This document shows, in pieces, positions 1 through 10,692 of a stretch of DNA of 57,062 nucleotides. The stretch is taken from contig CAZDQL010000039.1 of the NCBI GenBank assembly GCA_964507325.1, positions 1-57,062 on the forward strand. The letters run 5' to 3'. Source of the stretch: CAZDQL01 sp964507325 (GTDB lineage: Bacteria > Planctomycetota > UBA1135 > GCA-002686595). Position 1 is the stretch's first letter. The number at the start of each line of letters is the position of its first letter. Under the pieces are notes generated by a model. It was not told where the DNA came from. It saw only the letters and a program-made list of their open reading frames with translations, and did no database searches. The position numbers and the translations under genes are program-made.

Positions 1-213
1 CATCAATCCTCCCCGACCAGCCTTCCTGGTCGCATCTGGATCACCTATCCCCTGGTCGAGGAAACCCATGGGATATTCAGGGGCATGTCCGAGTGGCGGA
101 TGGGACGAGAGGCGCTTCATCACAACGACGATGAACCTGTAGAGCTCACGGTCGAGCCCATCACGATGGGGGACCAAACGAGGCAGACTGCGAGGGTTTC
201 TCACCTGTATTGA
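1..213 (+). CDS. C-terminal end of an unidentified protein (5' end outside window)
   Basis: An open frame runs from the first base to a TGA at 211-213, about 70 residues, with no start codon needed inside the window. The reading contains R-I-W-I-T-Y-P-L-V-E-E-T-H-G-I-F and ends T-A-R-V-S-H-L-Y, a balanced composition that looks like real protein rather than an antisense shadow. It lies 24 bp upstream of the alpha/beta hydrolase on the same strand. I recognise no domain. It could also be a chance open frame, since 70 codons is not decisive in GC-rich DNA. Confidence 0.4.
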   Translation, partial: HQSSPTSLPGRIWITYPLVEETHGIFRGMSEWRMGREALHHNDDEPVELTVEPITMGDQTRQTARVSHLY

Positions 214-237
214 TCGATTCCCTCCCCCGACGCCAGA

Positions 238-789
238 ATGAATAGACGCCTTCCCACAGTGAACACCCAACTTGTATTCCTTCACGGCAAAGAAAGCAGC
301 GGCCAGGGCTTCAAGGCCAACTTGTTGCGCAGCCTCTTCCCCCACATCCTCACCCCGGACTTTGACGGCTCGCTGGAGGAGCGTATGGCTCAGCTTGCCC
401 CCATCCTGGCCTACGAGCGGGACTGGGTCATCATCGGCTCTGACCTGCCCCCCGTCTTCGGTCCGGCGCAGTGTGCCGATCCTCACGGCTCCAGCATGGG
501 GGGGCTGATGGCGGCACTCTTCACCCACCAGCACCAGGAACAGGTGCAGCGGCTCATCCTCCTCGCCCCGGCCCTCACCTGGCCCGAATTCGCCGACACC
601 CCGCTCTCGCCCGTCGCCGTGCCCACCACCATCTACCACGGGCTCCGGGATACCGTCGTTCCGCTGGAGCCGGTCCGCGCCCTGGCCGAGCGGGCGTTCA
701 CCAACTTGATCTTTCACGCCGTCGACGACGACCACCGGCTGCGCGAGACGGTGCAGACCATCGACTGGCCACACCTGGTAATGGCATGA
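238..789 (+). CDS. Small alpha/beta-hydrolase (esterase-like)
   Basis: A 183-residue cytoplasmic protein with the compact alpha/beta-hydrolase plan. It opens with a strand and F-L-H-G-K-E-S-S-G-x-G (oxyanion-hole H-G region, about residues 14-23). The nucleophile elbow is H-G-S-S-M-G-G (about residues 83-89). The acid is the Asp of G-L-R-D-T-V-V-P and the base is the His of D-D-D-H-R-L near the end, so the full Ser-Asp-His triad is present. Length and motifs resemble the YqiA-type small esterases; the substrate cannot be read from sequence. No Shine-Dalgarno is obvious before the ATG. The next gene starts 16 bp downstream on the same strand, so the two probably share a transcript. Confidence 0.75.
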   Translation: MNRRLPTVNTQLVFLHGKESSGQGFKANLLRSLFPHILTPDFDGSLEERMAQLAPILAYERDWVIIGSDLPPVFGPAQCADPHGSSMGGLMAALFTHQHQEQVQRLILLAPALTWPEFADTPLSPVAVPTTIYHGLRDTVVPLEPVRALAERAFTNLIFHAVDDDHRLRETVQTIDWPHLVMA

Positions 790-805
790 TTCGGAGGACC
801 AGAGC

Positions 806-1552
806 ATGATAAGCGTAGAACATCGCGAAAGAGTGGCGATCGTGAAGCTGAACCGCGGCGTCACAAACGCGATCAACCTGCAACTCGTGGGCGAGTTGGT
901 CGAAGCCCTGCAAGAGGCGAAACAGGACCCCGACGTAAGCAGCCTTGTCCTCACCGGCTCCGAGAAGTTCTTCTCCATAGGCTTTGATATCCCGCACCTG
1001 TATGGACTTGCCAGGGAGGACTTTCGGGTCTATTACCGGGCGTTCAATCGCCTCTGCCTGGATCTGTACACCCTGCCCAAACCGACGGTGGCGGCGATCA
1101 CCGGGCACGCTATAGCCGGTGGATGCATCCTGGCCCTCTGCTGCGACCAGCGTTTCATCGCAGAGGGCCGGAAGCTGATGGGGCTCAACGAGATCAAGCT
1201 CGGGGTCCCCGTGCCGTATCCGGGCGATCGCATCCTGCGGGACCTGGTCGGGGCTCGAAATGCCCGCGAGATCGTGGAGGCGGGCGATTTCTACCCGTCT
1301 GAAGAGCTGCTTCGGATGGGCGTAGTAGATCGGGTGATGCAGTTGGAACAGGTGCTGCCAGAGTCAATCGAGAAGGCAGCCTCACTGGGCGCGCTGCCCC
1401 AAGAACCGTTCGCGGTGATCAAGGGCAATCGCGTGGAAGCAGTCGCAGCGCAGGTTCTGGCACAGCTCGAGGAGAAAGAGAGCGTTTTCCTCGAACAGTG
1501 GTATTCCGGCCAAACGCGCGAACTGCTGAAAGCGGCGATGGAGAGATTCTAG
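806..1552 (+). CDS. Enoyl-CoA hydratase/isomerase family protein
   Basis: A 248-residue crotonase-fold protein. The oxyanion-hole segments are visible as S-I-G-F-D-I-P-H-L (about residues 56-64) and G-H-A-I-A-G-G-C-I-L (about 99-108). G-L-N-E-I-K-L-G-V-P follows and carries the Glu usual at the catalytic position. Family members hydrate or isomerise acyl-CoA thioesters in fatty-acid or amino-acid degradation; the exact substrate is open. Length is normal for the family. The start is supported by GGAGG eight bases upstream of the ATG. It follows the alpha/beta-hydrolase gene by 16 bp, so co-transcription is likely. A decayed arfB-like sequence lies directly downstream. Confidence 0.85.
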   Translation: MISVEHRERVAIVKLNRGVTNAINLQLVGELVEALQEAKQDPDVSSLVLTGSEKFFSIGFDIPHLYGLAREDFRVYYRAFNRLCLDLYTLPKPTVAAITGHAIAGGCILALCCDQRFIAEGRKLMGLNEIKLGVPVPYPGDRILRDLVGARNAREIVEAGDFYPSEELLRMGVVDRVMQLEQVLPESIEKAASLGALPQEPFAVIKGNRVEAVAAQVLAQLEEKESVFLEQWYSGQTRELLKAAMERF

Positions 1553-1558
1553 GTTGCG

Positions 1559-1990
1559 GTGATCCCAGTCACCCCTGCCATCGCAATCGACGAAGGCTAG
1601 ATCCAGTTCGACTTCGTCCACCCTCGGGGCCTGGCGGCCAGAACGTCAACGAGGCTTCCACCACCGCGCAATTCCGCTTCGAAGCGGCCAACTCCCCCTC
1701 CCTACCCGACGACGTCCGTCAGCGCTTGGTTCGCCTGGCCGGCAAGCGGATGACCAAAGAGGGCGTGCTGATCATCGACGCGCGGCGGGTCCGCACGCAG
1801 TAACGGAACCAACAGGACGCTCTCGACCGGCTGATCGCGTTGATCCGCCAAGCAGCCAAGGAACCTCCTGGCCCACCTCGGCCTGCCGACGGATCCCCCT
1901 CCGGTCCAGCCGGCGCGTGCTCCTCCGCAAGGGAAGCCCGTCTTCTAGATCGCCACCGCGGACCAGGGAAGCGGCTGCAGAGTCGCGTTC
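1559..1990 (+). pseudogene. arfB: Decayed ArfB-like peptidyl-tRNA hydrolase (GGQ release factor-like)
   Basis: Reading across frames gives a recognisable ArfB (YaeJ) protein. It starts V-I-P-V-T-P-A-I-A-I-D-E-G, then an in-frame TAG (1598-1600), then I-Q-F-D-F-V-H-P. A one-base frame change near 1618-1624 leads to S-G-P-G-G-Q-N-V-N-E-A-S-T-T, which holds the catalytic GGQ. The frame continues to I-I-D-A-R-R-V-R-T-Q, meets a TAA (1801-1803), and reads on in the same frame as R-N-Q-Q-D-A-L-D-R-L-I-A-L-I-R, a typical ArfB helix. A basic tail follows to about 1990. ArfB rescues stalled ribosomes through a GGQ-dependent hydrolysis. Three independent lesions make sequencing error alone unlikely. 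The 3' limit is approximate. The remaining bases up to 2,076 hold nothing I can identify. Confidence 0.75.
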
Positions 1991-2076
1991 CAGGGCTGGG
2001 GGTACGCCGATGCCCCCGATCCACGGGCCGAGGCGACACTTGGGCAGGCCTGAATCGACCCGCAGCGATCCAGAGA

Positions 2077-2592
2077 TCAGCGCGACGTGTCGAGGCGCGC
2101 GTCGTCGTAGAACGCCAGATCGTGCCCCGCACCCGCCCGGGCCTTGGCGATCCAGACCGCCTGGCCCGTGTGCCAGGAGAAGTGCTCGACCACGTGGTAG
2201 ACGGCTTGCAGGCCGCTGGTGTCGAAGCCCTGGATGCGGTAGGAGGCGGCGAGCGCCTCGGCGTCCAGGGAGCCAACGACCTCACACGCCTCTTCGACGG
2301 TGGTCCGCAGGGCGGCGAGCAGCGCCTCCCCCGTGGGCGCCCCCTCCCCCGTTTCGCTGAACTCCTCGGAGCGGCGTCGATCGTCGGGCGCTCCCCCGAG
2401 ACCGGCCAGGATCCACTGGCGCACGTTGCCCTCCAGGTGCAGGAGCACCGTGCCGAAGGCGATCACGTCGGCGTTCGGACGCCACCAGAGATCCGCCGCG
2501 GGGAGCACCTGGAGGGCGCGCTCCAGCCGCGGCAGGTAGGTGTCGCGCAGGTACTGGACGGACTCGCGGACGAAGGCCTGCGTCGCGCTCAC
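2077..2592 (-). CDS. DinB-family protein
   Basis: A 171-residue protein with the four-helix DinB/YfiT-type pattern. An N-terminal helix is followed by F-G-T-V-L-L-H-L-E-G-N (first His ligand), and a late V-E-H-F-S-W-H-T-G-Q carries the paired His residues that bind metal in the superfamily. Members include thiol-dependent transferases and damage-induced proteins; the role here is unknown. The start is taken as the GTG at 2592-2590, which overlaps the TGA of the upstream gene by four bases (GTGA), implying translational coupling. A longer upstream reading has low-complexity Arg/Gly residues and is not credible. It is the last gene of the gcvP operon. Confidence 0.75.
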   Translation of the reverse strand: MSATQAFVRESVQYLRDTYLPRLERALQVLPAADLWWRPNADVIAFGTVLLHLEGNVRQWILAGLGGAPDDRRRSEEFSETGEGAPTGEALLAALRTTVEEACEVVGSLDAEALAASYRIQGFDTSGLQAVYHVVEHFSWHTGQAVWIAKARAGAGHDLAFYDDARLDTSR

Positions 2593-3062
2593 GTGCCCAC
2601 TTCCTCCAACCAGGCGGCTTGACCCTTGCCGCCCGGATCGCGTGAGACCCCCTCGAAGACGATCGCCCCCAGACGGCCCTCGTCGTCGAGAGCCAGCCAG
2701 AGCAGGTTGTCGCCGATGCGGCCCCACTGCTGGATCGCGATCCCCTCGAAGGCCAGGCGCAGGATCCCGGTGGCGGGGTCCAGGCTCCAGCGTGGCGTGG
2801 CCGTCTCGACCAGCTCCACCTCGGCGTCGAAGGCGCTACGGCACTCGTCGGGGCGCTCGGGGAGCTCCTCCTGGCCGCCGCGTTCGGCGTGCAGCCCCAG
2901 GTGGCAGAAGGCGCCGGTGTCGTCCACGCTGAGGGTGAAGTCCTCGCCCACCGAGAAGGCGTCCCCCCCCTCGACGCTACGGCTGGACACCAGGTCCAGC
3001 CAGTGGGTCCCGGGGTCGTGGTAGGCCTTGAAGAGGTCCGATCCGCACCACAGGACGTACAT
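2589..3062 (-). CDS. Hypothetical protein between gcvP and dinB-like gene
   Basis: A 157-residue soluble protein starting M-Y-V-L-W-C-G-S-D-L-F-K. It is rich in acidic residues, with alternating short strands, and has no signal peptide or membrane segment. I recognise no family. It begins 13 bp after the gcvP stop and its own stop overlaps the GTG of the DinB gene, so the three genes form one translational unit. The reading contains S-L-D-P-A-T-G-I-L-R-L-A-F-E-G and I-G-D-N-L-L-W-L-A-L-D-D-E, suggesting a beta-rich fold. A role linked to glycine metabolism would be a guess from position only. Confidence 0.65.
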   Translation of the reverse strand: MYVLWCGSDLFKAYHDPGTHWLDLVSSRSVEGGDAFSVGEDFTLSVDDTGAFCHLGLHAERGGQEELPERPDECRSAFDAEVELVETATPRWSLDPATGILRLAFEGIAIQQWGRIGDNLLWLALDDEGRLGAIVFEGVSRDPGGKGQAAWLEEVGT

Positions 3063-3075
3063 GGGGAGGAGCTCA

Positions 3076-5976
<2,901 letters not shown>

Positions 5977-6032
5977 GGTGCTCGGGCGGGGAAGGGGGGG
6001 CCGTGAACTGGCGGAGAGTCTTGCGGGAGCCG

Positions 6033-6038
6033 GGATTC
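6033..6038 (-). promoter_or_regulatory. Putative -10 element of the gcvP operon
   Basis: On the minus strand the hexamer TAGAAT matches the sigma-70 -10 consensus at five of six positions. It lies 56 bp upstream of the first GTG of gcvP. No convincing -35 is seen. The leader would be about 50 nt, too short for a glycine riboswitch, and none is recognisable. Confidence 0.4.
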
Positions 6039-6239
6039 TAGTGGTGAGACGCGGTCCCCGGCCACCTCACCATCCTCTTCCGACACCCTTCCCGGGGGCA
6101 ACCCGGGGTGAGACACCCGCCCGGGCGCAGCGCGACCACCCCGCCAACGGGGGATGTTGTAGGCTCAATCTGGCGCGGTTCTCCCCATCGCCCCCCCCTC
6201 CCCTCCCACGCAGTCGCGCGGCACCCTGGTTCACTCTCC

Positions 6240-9200
6240 ATGCAGAAGCATCTGTGCCCGATCCTCGTGGCCCTCGGCCCCGTCCTCTTCGCCGCTCAGG
6301 CGGCTCCCGCCGATTCCCAGGCAGCCCCCCGCCCCATCGATCAGCGAGGCGATTCCAAAGCCCTGATCGAGGATTGGCGCGAGCAACACGGCGCGGAGTG
6401 GCGGCTGGACGCCGATCGCTCCACCACCTTGCTGTACGGCGGTTCGGCCGAGTCGGAGTTGGCACCGCTCGATGAGCACGAGTGGTTCCAGGTGGCGCGC
6501 CAGTTCGCCGCGCACACCCACGCCATGCACGGCGCGCGCGTCGAGAACCTGGTGCCCGAGTACCTGCGCTTCCTGCCCCTCTCCCAGGCGGGCTCGAGCG
6601 ACAAGTGGACGGTGCGCTTGCGCCAGGAGCTCGACGGCGTGCGGGTGGTCGGCGGGTACGTGAACGTCCTGATGGATCCCTGGGGGCGCCTCCTGTCGTT
6701 GCAGAGCACGGCCGCTCCCGACCTGCCCGCCAGCCTGCCTCCCGTCGTTCTCGACGGCGCCTCGGCGGCGGGTCTGGCGAGCGCGGCCTTCCGCGACACC
6801 CAGCTGGTCTCCGACGCCTCCTCTGGCGAGGCGGAGCTGGTCTTCCTGCGCGTCGAGCGGGGCGAGAGCCTGACGGCCACCCTCGCCTGGCAGGTGGACG
6901 TGCTGGCGGAACGCGAGGGTGTCCTGCCGCTGTCACGCCGCTACTGGATCGACGCCGCTGACGGAACGGTGTTGAAGTCGGTCTCGCGAGTCCACCACTT
7001 CGACGTGACGGGGACGATCAAGTCCTACGTGACGCCGGGAGTGAAGCCGGACACGGGCTCCAATCCGGAGGTCCAGGCCGCCATGCCCCACATGGAGGTG
7101 TCGAGCTCGGCGGGCACGGTCACGACCGACGCCGACGGCAACTTCACCTTCCCGGGGGTGTCGACCGCCTTGGAGGTGACGGTGCAGTACCTCGGGACCT
7201 TCAACGACGTGAACCACGCAACGGGGACCGACTACAGCCTAACGGTCAGCATTCCGGCGGACACGCCCACGACCGTGGTCATGAACCCCTCCCCCACCGA
7301 GGAAATCACGGCCCAGGCCAACGCCTATCTGGTGAAGAACCAACTCAGGGACTGGATCAGGAGCATCGTCCCCAGCGACTCGACGGCGGATTTCCAGGCG
7401 GTCAGCAACTGCAACCTCAACTCGACCTGCAACGCCTACTACAACGGCGTCTCGACCAACTACTACAAGTCGGGCGACGGCTGCGTGAACACCGCCTACT
7501 CCACGGTGGTGGCGCACGAGATGGGGCACTGGTTGAACGACCTCTACGGCACCGGGAACGGGTCGGACGGCATGGGCGAGGGCAACGCCGACATGTTCGC
7601 CATGTACCTCTTCGACACCAACCTGGTGGGAGAGGACTTCTGCGGCTCGGGTTGCCACATCCGTGACGGGAACAACACGCGCCCCTTCTGCGGCGACGAC
7701 AACGGCGGCTGCTACGGCCAGGTCCACACCGACGGCGAGGTCTGGATGGGGGCCGGCTGGAAGATCCGCCAGAACCTGAACGCCACGCATGGCGATGCGG
7801 CGGGCGACCTGGTGGCGGACACGCTCTTTCTCTCGTGGATGAACGCCTACAACCAGACCCAGATCAAGTCCGTCATCGAGATCCAGTGGCTCACCCTCGA
7901 CGACGACAACGGCGACATCAACGACGGTACGCCCAACTACGCCGACATCGACGCCGGCTTCGTGGCCCAGGGCTTCCCGGGCTACGACATCCCCTTCGTC
8001 ACCTTCTCCGGCGTGACGGACCTGCCCGACACCGAGGACCAGCTGGGGCCCTACGTGGTGCAAGCCACCATCGTGGCCGGCGTCGCGCCGCCGGTGTCCA
8101 ACGCCACCCTGCACTACCGCGCCGACGAGGGAGCTTGGATCGACCTCGCCATGACGGACTTGGGTGGCGATCTCTTCGAGGGGCAGATCCCCGGGCAGGT
8201 CTCGCCCGCGGTGGTCGACTACTACCTGACCGCCACCGACTCCGCCTCCAACAGCGAGGACTACCCCTACGACGCCCCGGCGAGCCTGTTCAGCTTCAAC
8301 GTGGGCATCCTGACCACCTTCCTCGACTTCGACTTCGAGGCGGGCGGCGACGAGGGTTGGACGGTGGGCTTCCCCAGCGACACGGCCAGCACCGGCGTCT
8401 GGGAGCGCGTCGATCCGCGCGGCACGGCCGCGCAACCCGAGGACGACCACACGCTCGATCCGGGGACGACCTGCTGGGTCACCGGCCAGCAGCCGGTGGG
8501 CGGCAGCTTGGGCACCAATGACGTCGACAACGGCGACACGACCCTGCTCTCCCCGGTGTTCGACGCCTCCGGGATGCTCAACCCGAAGATCAGCTACTGG
8601 CGCTGGTACTCCAACAACCAGGGCGCCGATCCCGACAACGACATCTTCGAGGTGTACCTCTCCGACGACGGTGGTTCTTCGTGGGACGCGGTCGAGGTCG
8701 TGGGCCCCTCGGGGGCCGAGAGCAACGGCGGCTGGTTCCAGCACAGCTTCGAGATCGGCTCGATCACCACGCCCACGGCGACGATGCAACTGCGCTTCGT
8801 CGCCTCCGACCGCAACTCCGGATCGATCGTCGAGGCGGCCCTCGACGACCTCCTGGGCACCGACCTGGGGCCGTCGGGGAGCGACTGCAACGGCAACGGC
8901 GTGGACGACGCCACGGACATCGCCAACGGCACCAGCGAGGACTGCAACGGCAACGGGATCCCCGACGAGTGTGAAGCCGACTGTGACGGCGACGGCGTAC
9001 CCGACGACTGCGAAGCCGACTGCGACGGCGACGGCGTCCCGGACGACTGCGAGCCGGACTGCGACGGCGACGGCCTCCCCGACGACTGCGAGGAGGACTG
9101 CAACGGCAACGGCACGCCCGACGACTGCGAGACCTTCACCGACTGCAACGGCAACGGCATCCCCGACGAGTGCGAGCCCGATTGCGACGGCGACGGCATC

Positions 9201-9674
9201 CCGGACGACTGCGAGCTCGACGTCGACGGCAACGGTATCCCCGATGAATGCGAGAGCGTGGGCGTCACCTACTGCGACCCCGCCGTGGTGAACTCCAGCG
9301 GCGCCTCGGCGGAGATCGCCGCCCTGGGGAGCGACGTGGTCGCCGACCTCGACCTGCGGCTGGCCGCCAGCCAGTTGCCGACGAACGAGTTCGGCTACTT
9401 CCTGGTGTCAGACAGCCAGGGTTTCGTCGTCGGCCCCGGCGGCTCCCAGGGCAACCTGTGCCTGGGTGGGGTGATCGGGCGCTACGCGCTCCTGATCCAG
9501 AACTCCGGCCCCGACGGCCACTTCTTCATCGACGTGGACCTGACGTACCTGCCGCCGCCCCTCAAGGTGCCGGTGCAGCCCGGCGAGATCTGGAACTTCC
9601 AGGCCTGGTTCCGGGACCACAACCCCGGATCGACCTCGAACTTCACCGACGCGGTGGCGGTGACCTTCAATTGA
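6240..9674 (+). CDS. Secreted M36-like (fungalysin-type) metallopeptidase with calcium-type repeats and C-terminal sorting-like domain
   Basis: A 1,144-residue exported protein. The start is the ATG at 6240, followed by a signal peptide (K-H-L-C-P-I-L-V-A-L-G-P-V-L-F-A-A-Q-A-A). A propeptide-like FTP region spans roughly residues 40-260. The zinc site is H426-E-M-G-H430 with the third ligand E447 in G-E-G-N-A-D-M, the gluzincin pattern of fungalysins. Beta-sandwich regions follow (about 580-880). Nine 13-residue-type repeats D-C-[DN]-G-[DN]-G-x-P-D-[DE]-C-E occupy about 882-1005, resembling thrombospondin type 3 calcium repeats. The last 134 residues (Y-C-D-P … W-F-R-D … F-T-D-A-V-A-V-T-F) match the end of the M28 peptidase at 43,925-46,522. 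It probably digests proteins outside the cytoplasmic membrane. An upstream extension to 6108 is possible but would bury the signal peptide. Confidence 0.85.
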   Translation: MQKHLCPILVALGPVLFAAQAAPADSQAAPRPIDQRGDSKALIEDWREQHGAEWRLDADRSTTLLYGGSAESELAPLDEHEWFQVARQFAAHTHAMHGARVENLVPEYLRFLPLSQAGSSDKWTVRLRQELDGVRVVGGYVNVLMDPWGRLLSLQSTAAPDLPASLPPVVLDGASAAGLASAAFRDTQLVSDASSGEAELVFLRVERGESLTATLAWQVDVLAEREGVLPLSRRYWIDAADGTVLKSVSRVHHFDVTGTIKSYVTPGVKPDTGSNPEVQAAMPHMEVSSSAGTVTTDADGNFTFPGVSTALEVTVQYLGTFNDVNHATGTDYSLTVSIPADTPTTVVMNPSPTEEITAQANAYLVKNQLRDWIRSIVPSDSTADFQAVSNCNLNSTCNAYYNGVSTNYYKSGDGCVNTAYSTVVAHEMGHWLNDLYGTGNGSDGMGEGNADMFAMYLFDTNLVGEDFCGSGCHIRDGNNTRPFCGDDNGGCYGQVHTDGEVWMGAGWKIRQNLNATHGDAAGDLVADTLFLSWMNAYNQTQIKSVIEIQWLTLDDDNGDINDGTPNYADIDAGFVAQGFPGYDIPFVTFSGVTDLPDTEDQLGPYVVQATIVAGVAPPVSNATLHYRADEGAWIDLAMTDLGGDLFEGQIPGQVSPAVVDYYLTATDSASNSEDYPYDAPASLFSFNVGILTTFLDFDFEAGGDEGWTVGFPSDTASTGVWERVDPRGTAAQPEDDHTLDPGTTCWVTGQQPVGGSLGTNDVDNGDTTLLSPVFDASGMLNPKISYWRWYSNNQGADPDNDIFEVYLSDDGGSSWDAVEVVGPSGAESNGGWFQHSFEIGSITTPTATMQLRFVASDRNSGSIVEAALDDLLGTDLGPSGSDCNGNGVDDATDIANGTSEDCNGNGIPDECEADCDGDGVPDDCEADCDGDGVPDDCEPDCDGDGLPDDCEEDCNGNGTPDDCETFTDCNGNGIPDECEPDCDGDGIPDDCELDVDGNGIPDECESVGVTYCDPAVVNSSGASAEIAALGSDVVADLDLRLAASQLPTNEFGYFLVSDSQGFVVGPGGSQGNLCLGGVIGRYALLIQNSGPDGHFFIDVDLTYLPPPLKVPVQPGEIWNFQAWFRDHNPGSTSNFTDAVAVTFN
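8883..9254 (+). repeat. Tandem repeats encoding Asp-Cys-Asp/Asn-Gly calcium-type motifs
   Basis: About nine consecutive units, most of 39 bp, each encode D-C-[DN]-G-[DN]-G-[IVLT]-P-D-[DE]-C-E plus one residue. The first unit is longer and divergent, the sixth carries a T-F-T insertion, and the last begins D-V-D. The DNA units are nearly identical (gactgcgacggcgacggc is repeated), so copy number could change by slippage. The spaced Asp/Asn residues suit calcium binding, and the Cys pairs suggest disulphide stapling of each unit. Confidence 0.9.
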
Positions 9675-9704
9675 TGTGAGTGGATCGGAGGACGGCTGAG
9701 AAGC

Positions 9705-9721
9705 GGGGGGGGGGGGGGGGG
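9705..9721. repeat. Run of 17 G next to the assembly gap
   Basis: Seventeen consecutive G on the plus strand lie 30 bp after the stop of the metallopeptidase gene. C- and T-rich low-complexity stretches follow around the N run. This may be a real polypurine tract, but it more likely marks the sequencing failure that caused the gap. Confidence 0.8.
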
Positions 9722-9757
9722 CGGCGGCAGGTAGCGCCCCCCCCACCGCAGAACGCC

Positions 9758-9767
9758 NNNNNNNNNN
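9758..9767. other. Assembly gap (10 N)
   Basis: Ten ambiguous bases of presumably arbitrary length. Flanking bases (homopolymer G on the left, T/C-rich on the right) look unreliable. The right flank ends the CBS-domain gene, so the true terminus of that gene and any terminator are missing. Confidence 0.95.
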
Positions 9768-10613
9768 GTCCTTTTTCCTTTCCCCCCCCCACAACGTTTT
9801 TCTGCCGTCCTCCTCCAGCTCACTCAGGGCCCCGGCCACCCGCTCGAGGATGTCGGTGGAGGTGACGATGCCCAGATAGCCTCCGCCGGTGACCGGCAGG
9901 GAGCTGAAGTGGTGCTCGACCATCTTCTCGGCCGCGTCGGAGAGCGGTGCGTCGTGGGCGATCGTCACCACGTCGCCACTCATCAAGGTCGCGACGGTGG
10001 TGTCGGCGGCGTGGCCGTCGCCCACCGCGCGGCGCAGGTCGCGGTCGGAGAGGATCCCGACCAGCTCGCCGCCGTCCAAGACCGGCAGGTGATGGAACCC
10101 CTTGGCGTGGCACAGCTCGTCGGCCTGGGCCAGGGTCGCCTCGGGGGTGATGACCACGGCATCGCGACCGGCGATCTCCCCCACCGGTGGGTCGAGGTCT
10201 CCTCCGAGGGCGCGCTCGCGGCACAGGCGCAGGTACAGCCCGAGCAGGTCCATCTCGGTGATGATCCCGACCAACTCGGCGCGCTCCAGCACCGGTAAGC
10301 AGCCGATGCCGTGCACCACCACCTCGATCGCGGCCGCCATGGCCTCTTCGGTGGACCAGACGGAGACGAACCCCCGGTGCATCACCTCTGCGACGGCGGT
10401 CGACTTCCCGGCGGCCTTGCGCCGCGGTTCGGGAAGACGCCACCCGCTCGCAGAGAGGAGGTCGCGATCGGAGATCAACCCCACCAGGCTGCCCCCGTCG
10501 ACGACCGGCAGATGGCGGATGGCGCGCTCGTCCATCAACTGGAAGGCCGTGTCGACGGAAGTGTCGGGGGTGACCACCAGCGGGTCCGGCGACATGAAGG
10601 CGGCGACGTTCAT
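9768..10613 (-). CDS. Four-CBS-domain protein, 3' end lost in assembly gap
   Basis: About 282 codons remain from the ATG at 10613 to the N run. Four CBS motifs are visible. The first is M-S-P-D-P-L-V-V-T-P-D with H-L-P-V-V-D-G-G-S-L-V-G-L-I-S-D-R-D-L. The second is V-M-H-R-G-F-V-S-V ending V-G-I-I-T-E-M-D-L. The third starts at A-V-V-I-T-P-E-A-T-L and has V-G-I-L-S-D-R-D-L-R. The fourth starts at M-S-G-D-V-V-T-I and ends L-G-I-V-T-S-T-D-I-L. Paired CBS domains bind adenosyl ligands (AMP, ATP, SAM) and act as energy sensors; no effector domain is attached here. The final residues near the gap (G-G-E-R-K-K-D) are doubtful. A GGGAGG Shine-Dalgarno precedes the start, with a strong hairpin just upstream of it. 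Confidence 0.8.
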
Positions 10614-10625
10614 CGAATCCTCCCA

Positions 10626-10646
10626 GCCCGCCGATCGTCGGCGGGC
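10626..10646 (-). promoter_or_regulatory. Perfect 9-bp hairpin in the leader of the CBS-domain gene
   Basis: The sequence gcccgccga-tcg-tcggcgggc forms a 9-bp GC-rich stem with a 3-nt loop, ending one or two bases before the GGGAGG ribosome-binding site. A TACAAT hexamer (10661-10666, minus strand) 15 nt further upstream is a likely -10, so the hairpin would lie near the 5' end of the mRNA. It lacks a U-tract, so a translational or stability role is more likely than termination. Confidence 0.45.
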
Positions 10647-10692
10647 GACCCCTCCTCAGCATTGTAGGGGGTGGGGAGGATTGCGGGCCCGA

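Noticed and set aside
5977..6239. Glycine riboswitch upstream of gcvP
   Set aside because: The likely -10 leaves a leader of only about 50 nt and no paired-aptamer sequence is recognisable.
7239..8789. A 516-codon frame antisense to the M36-like peptidase
   Set aside because: No start context or domain; Val/His/Gly-biased shadow composition.
8883..9254. CRISPR array
   Set aside because: The repeats are in frame inside a coding sequence, have no unique spacers, and encode a regular protein motif.
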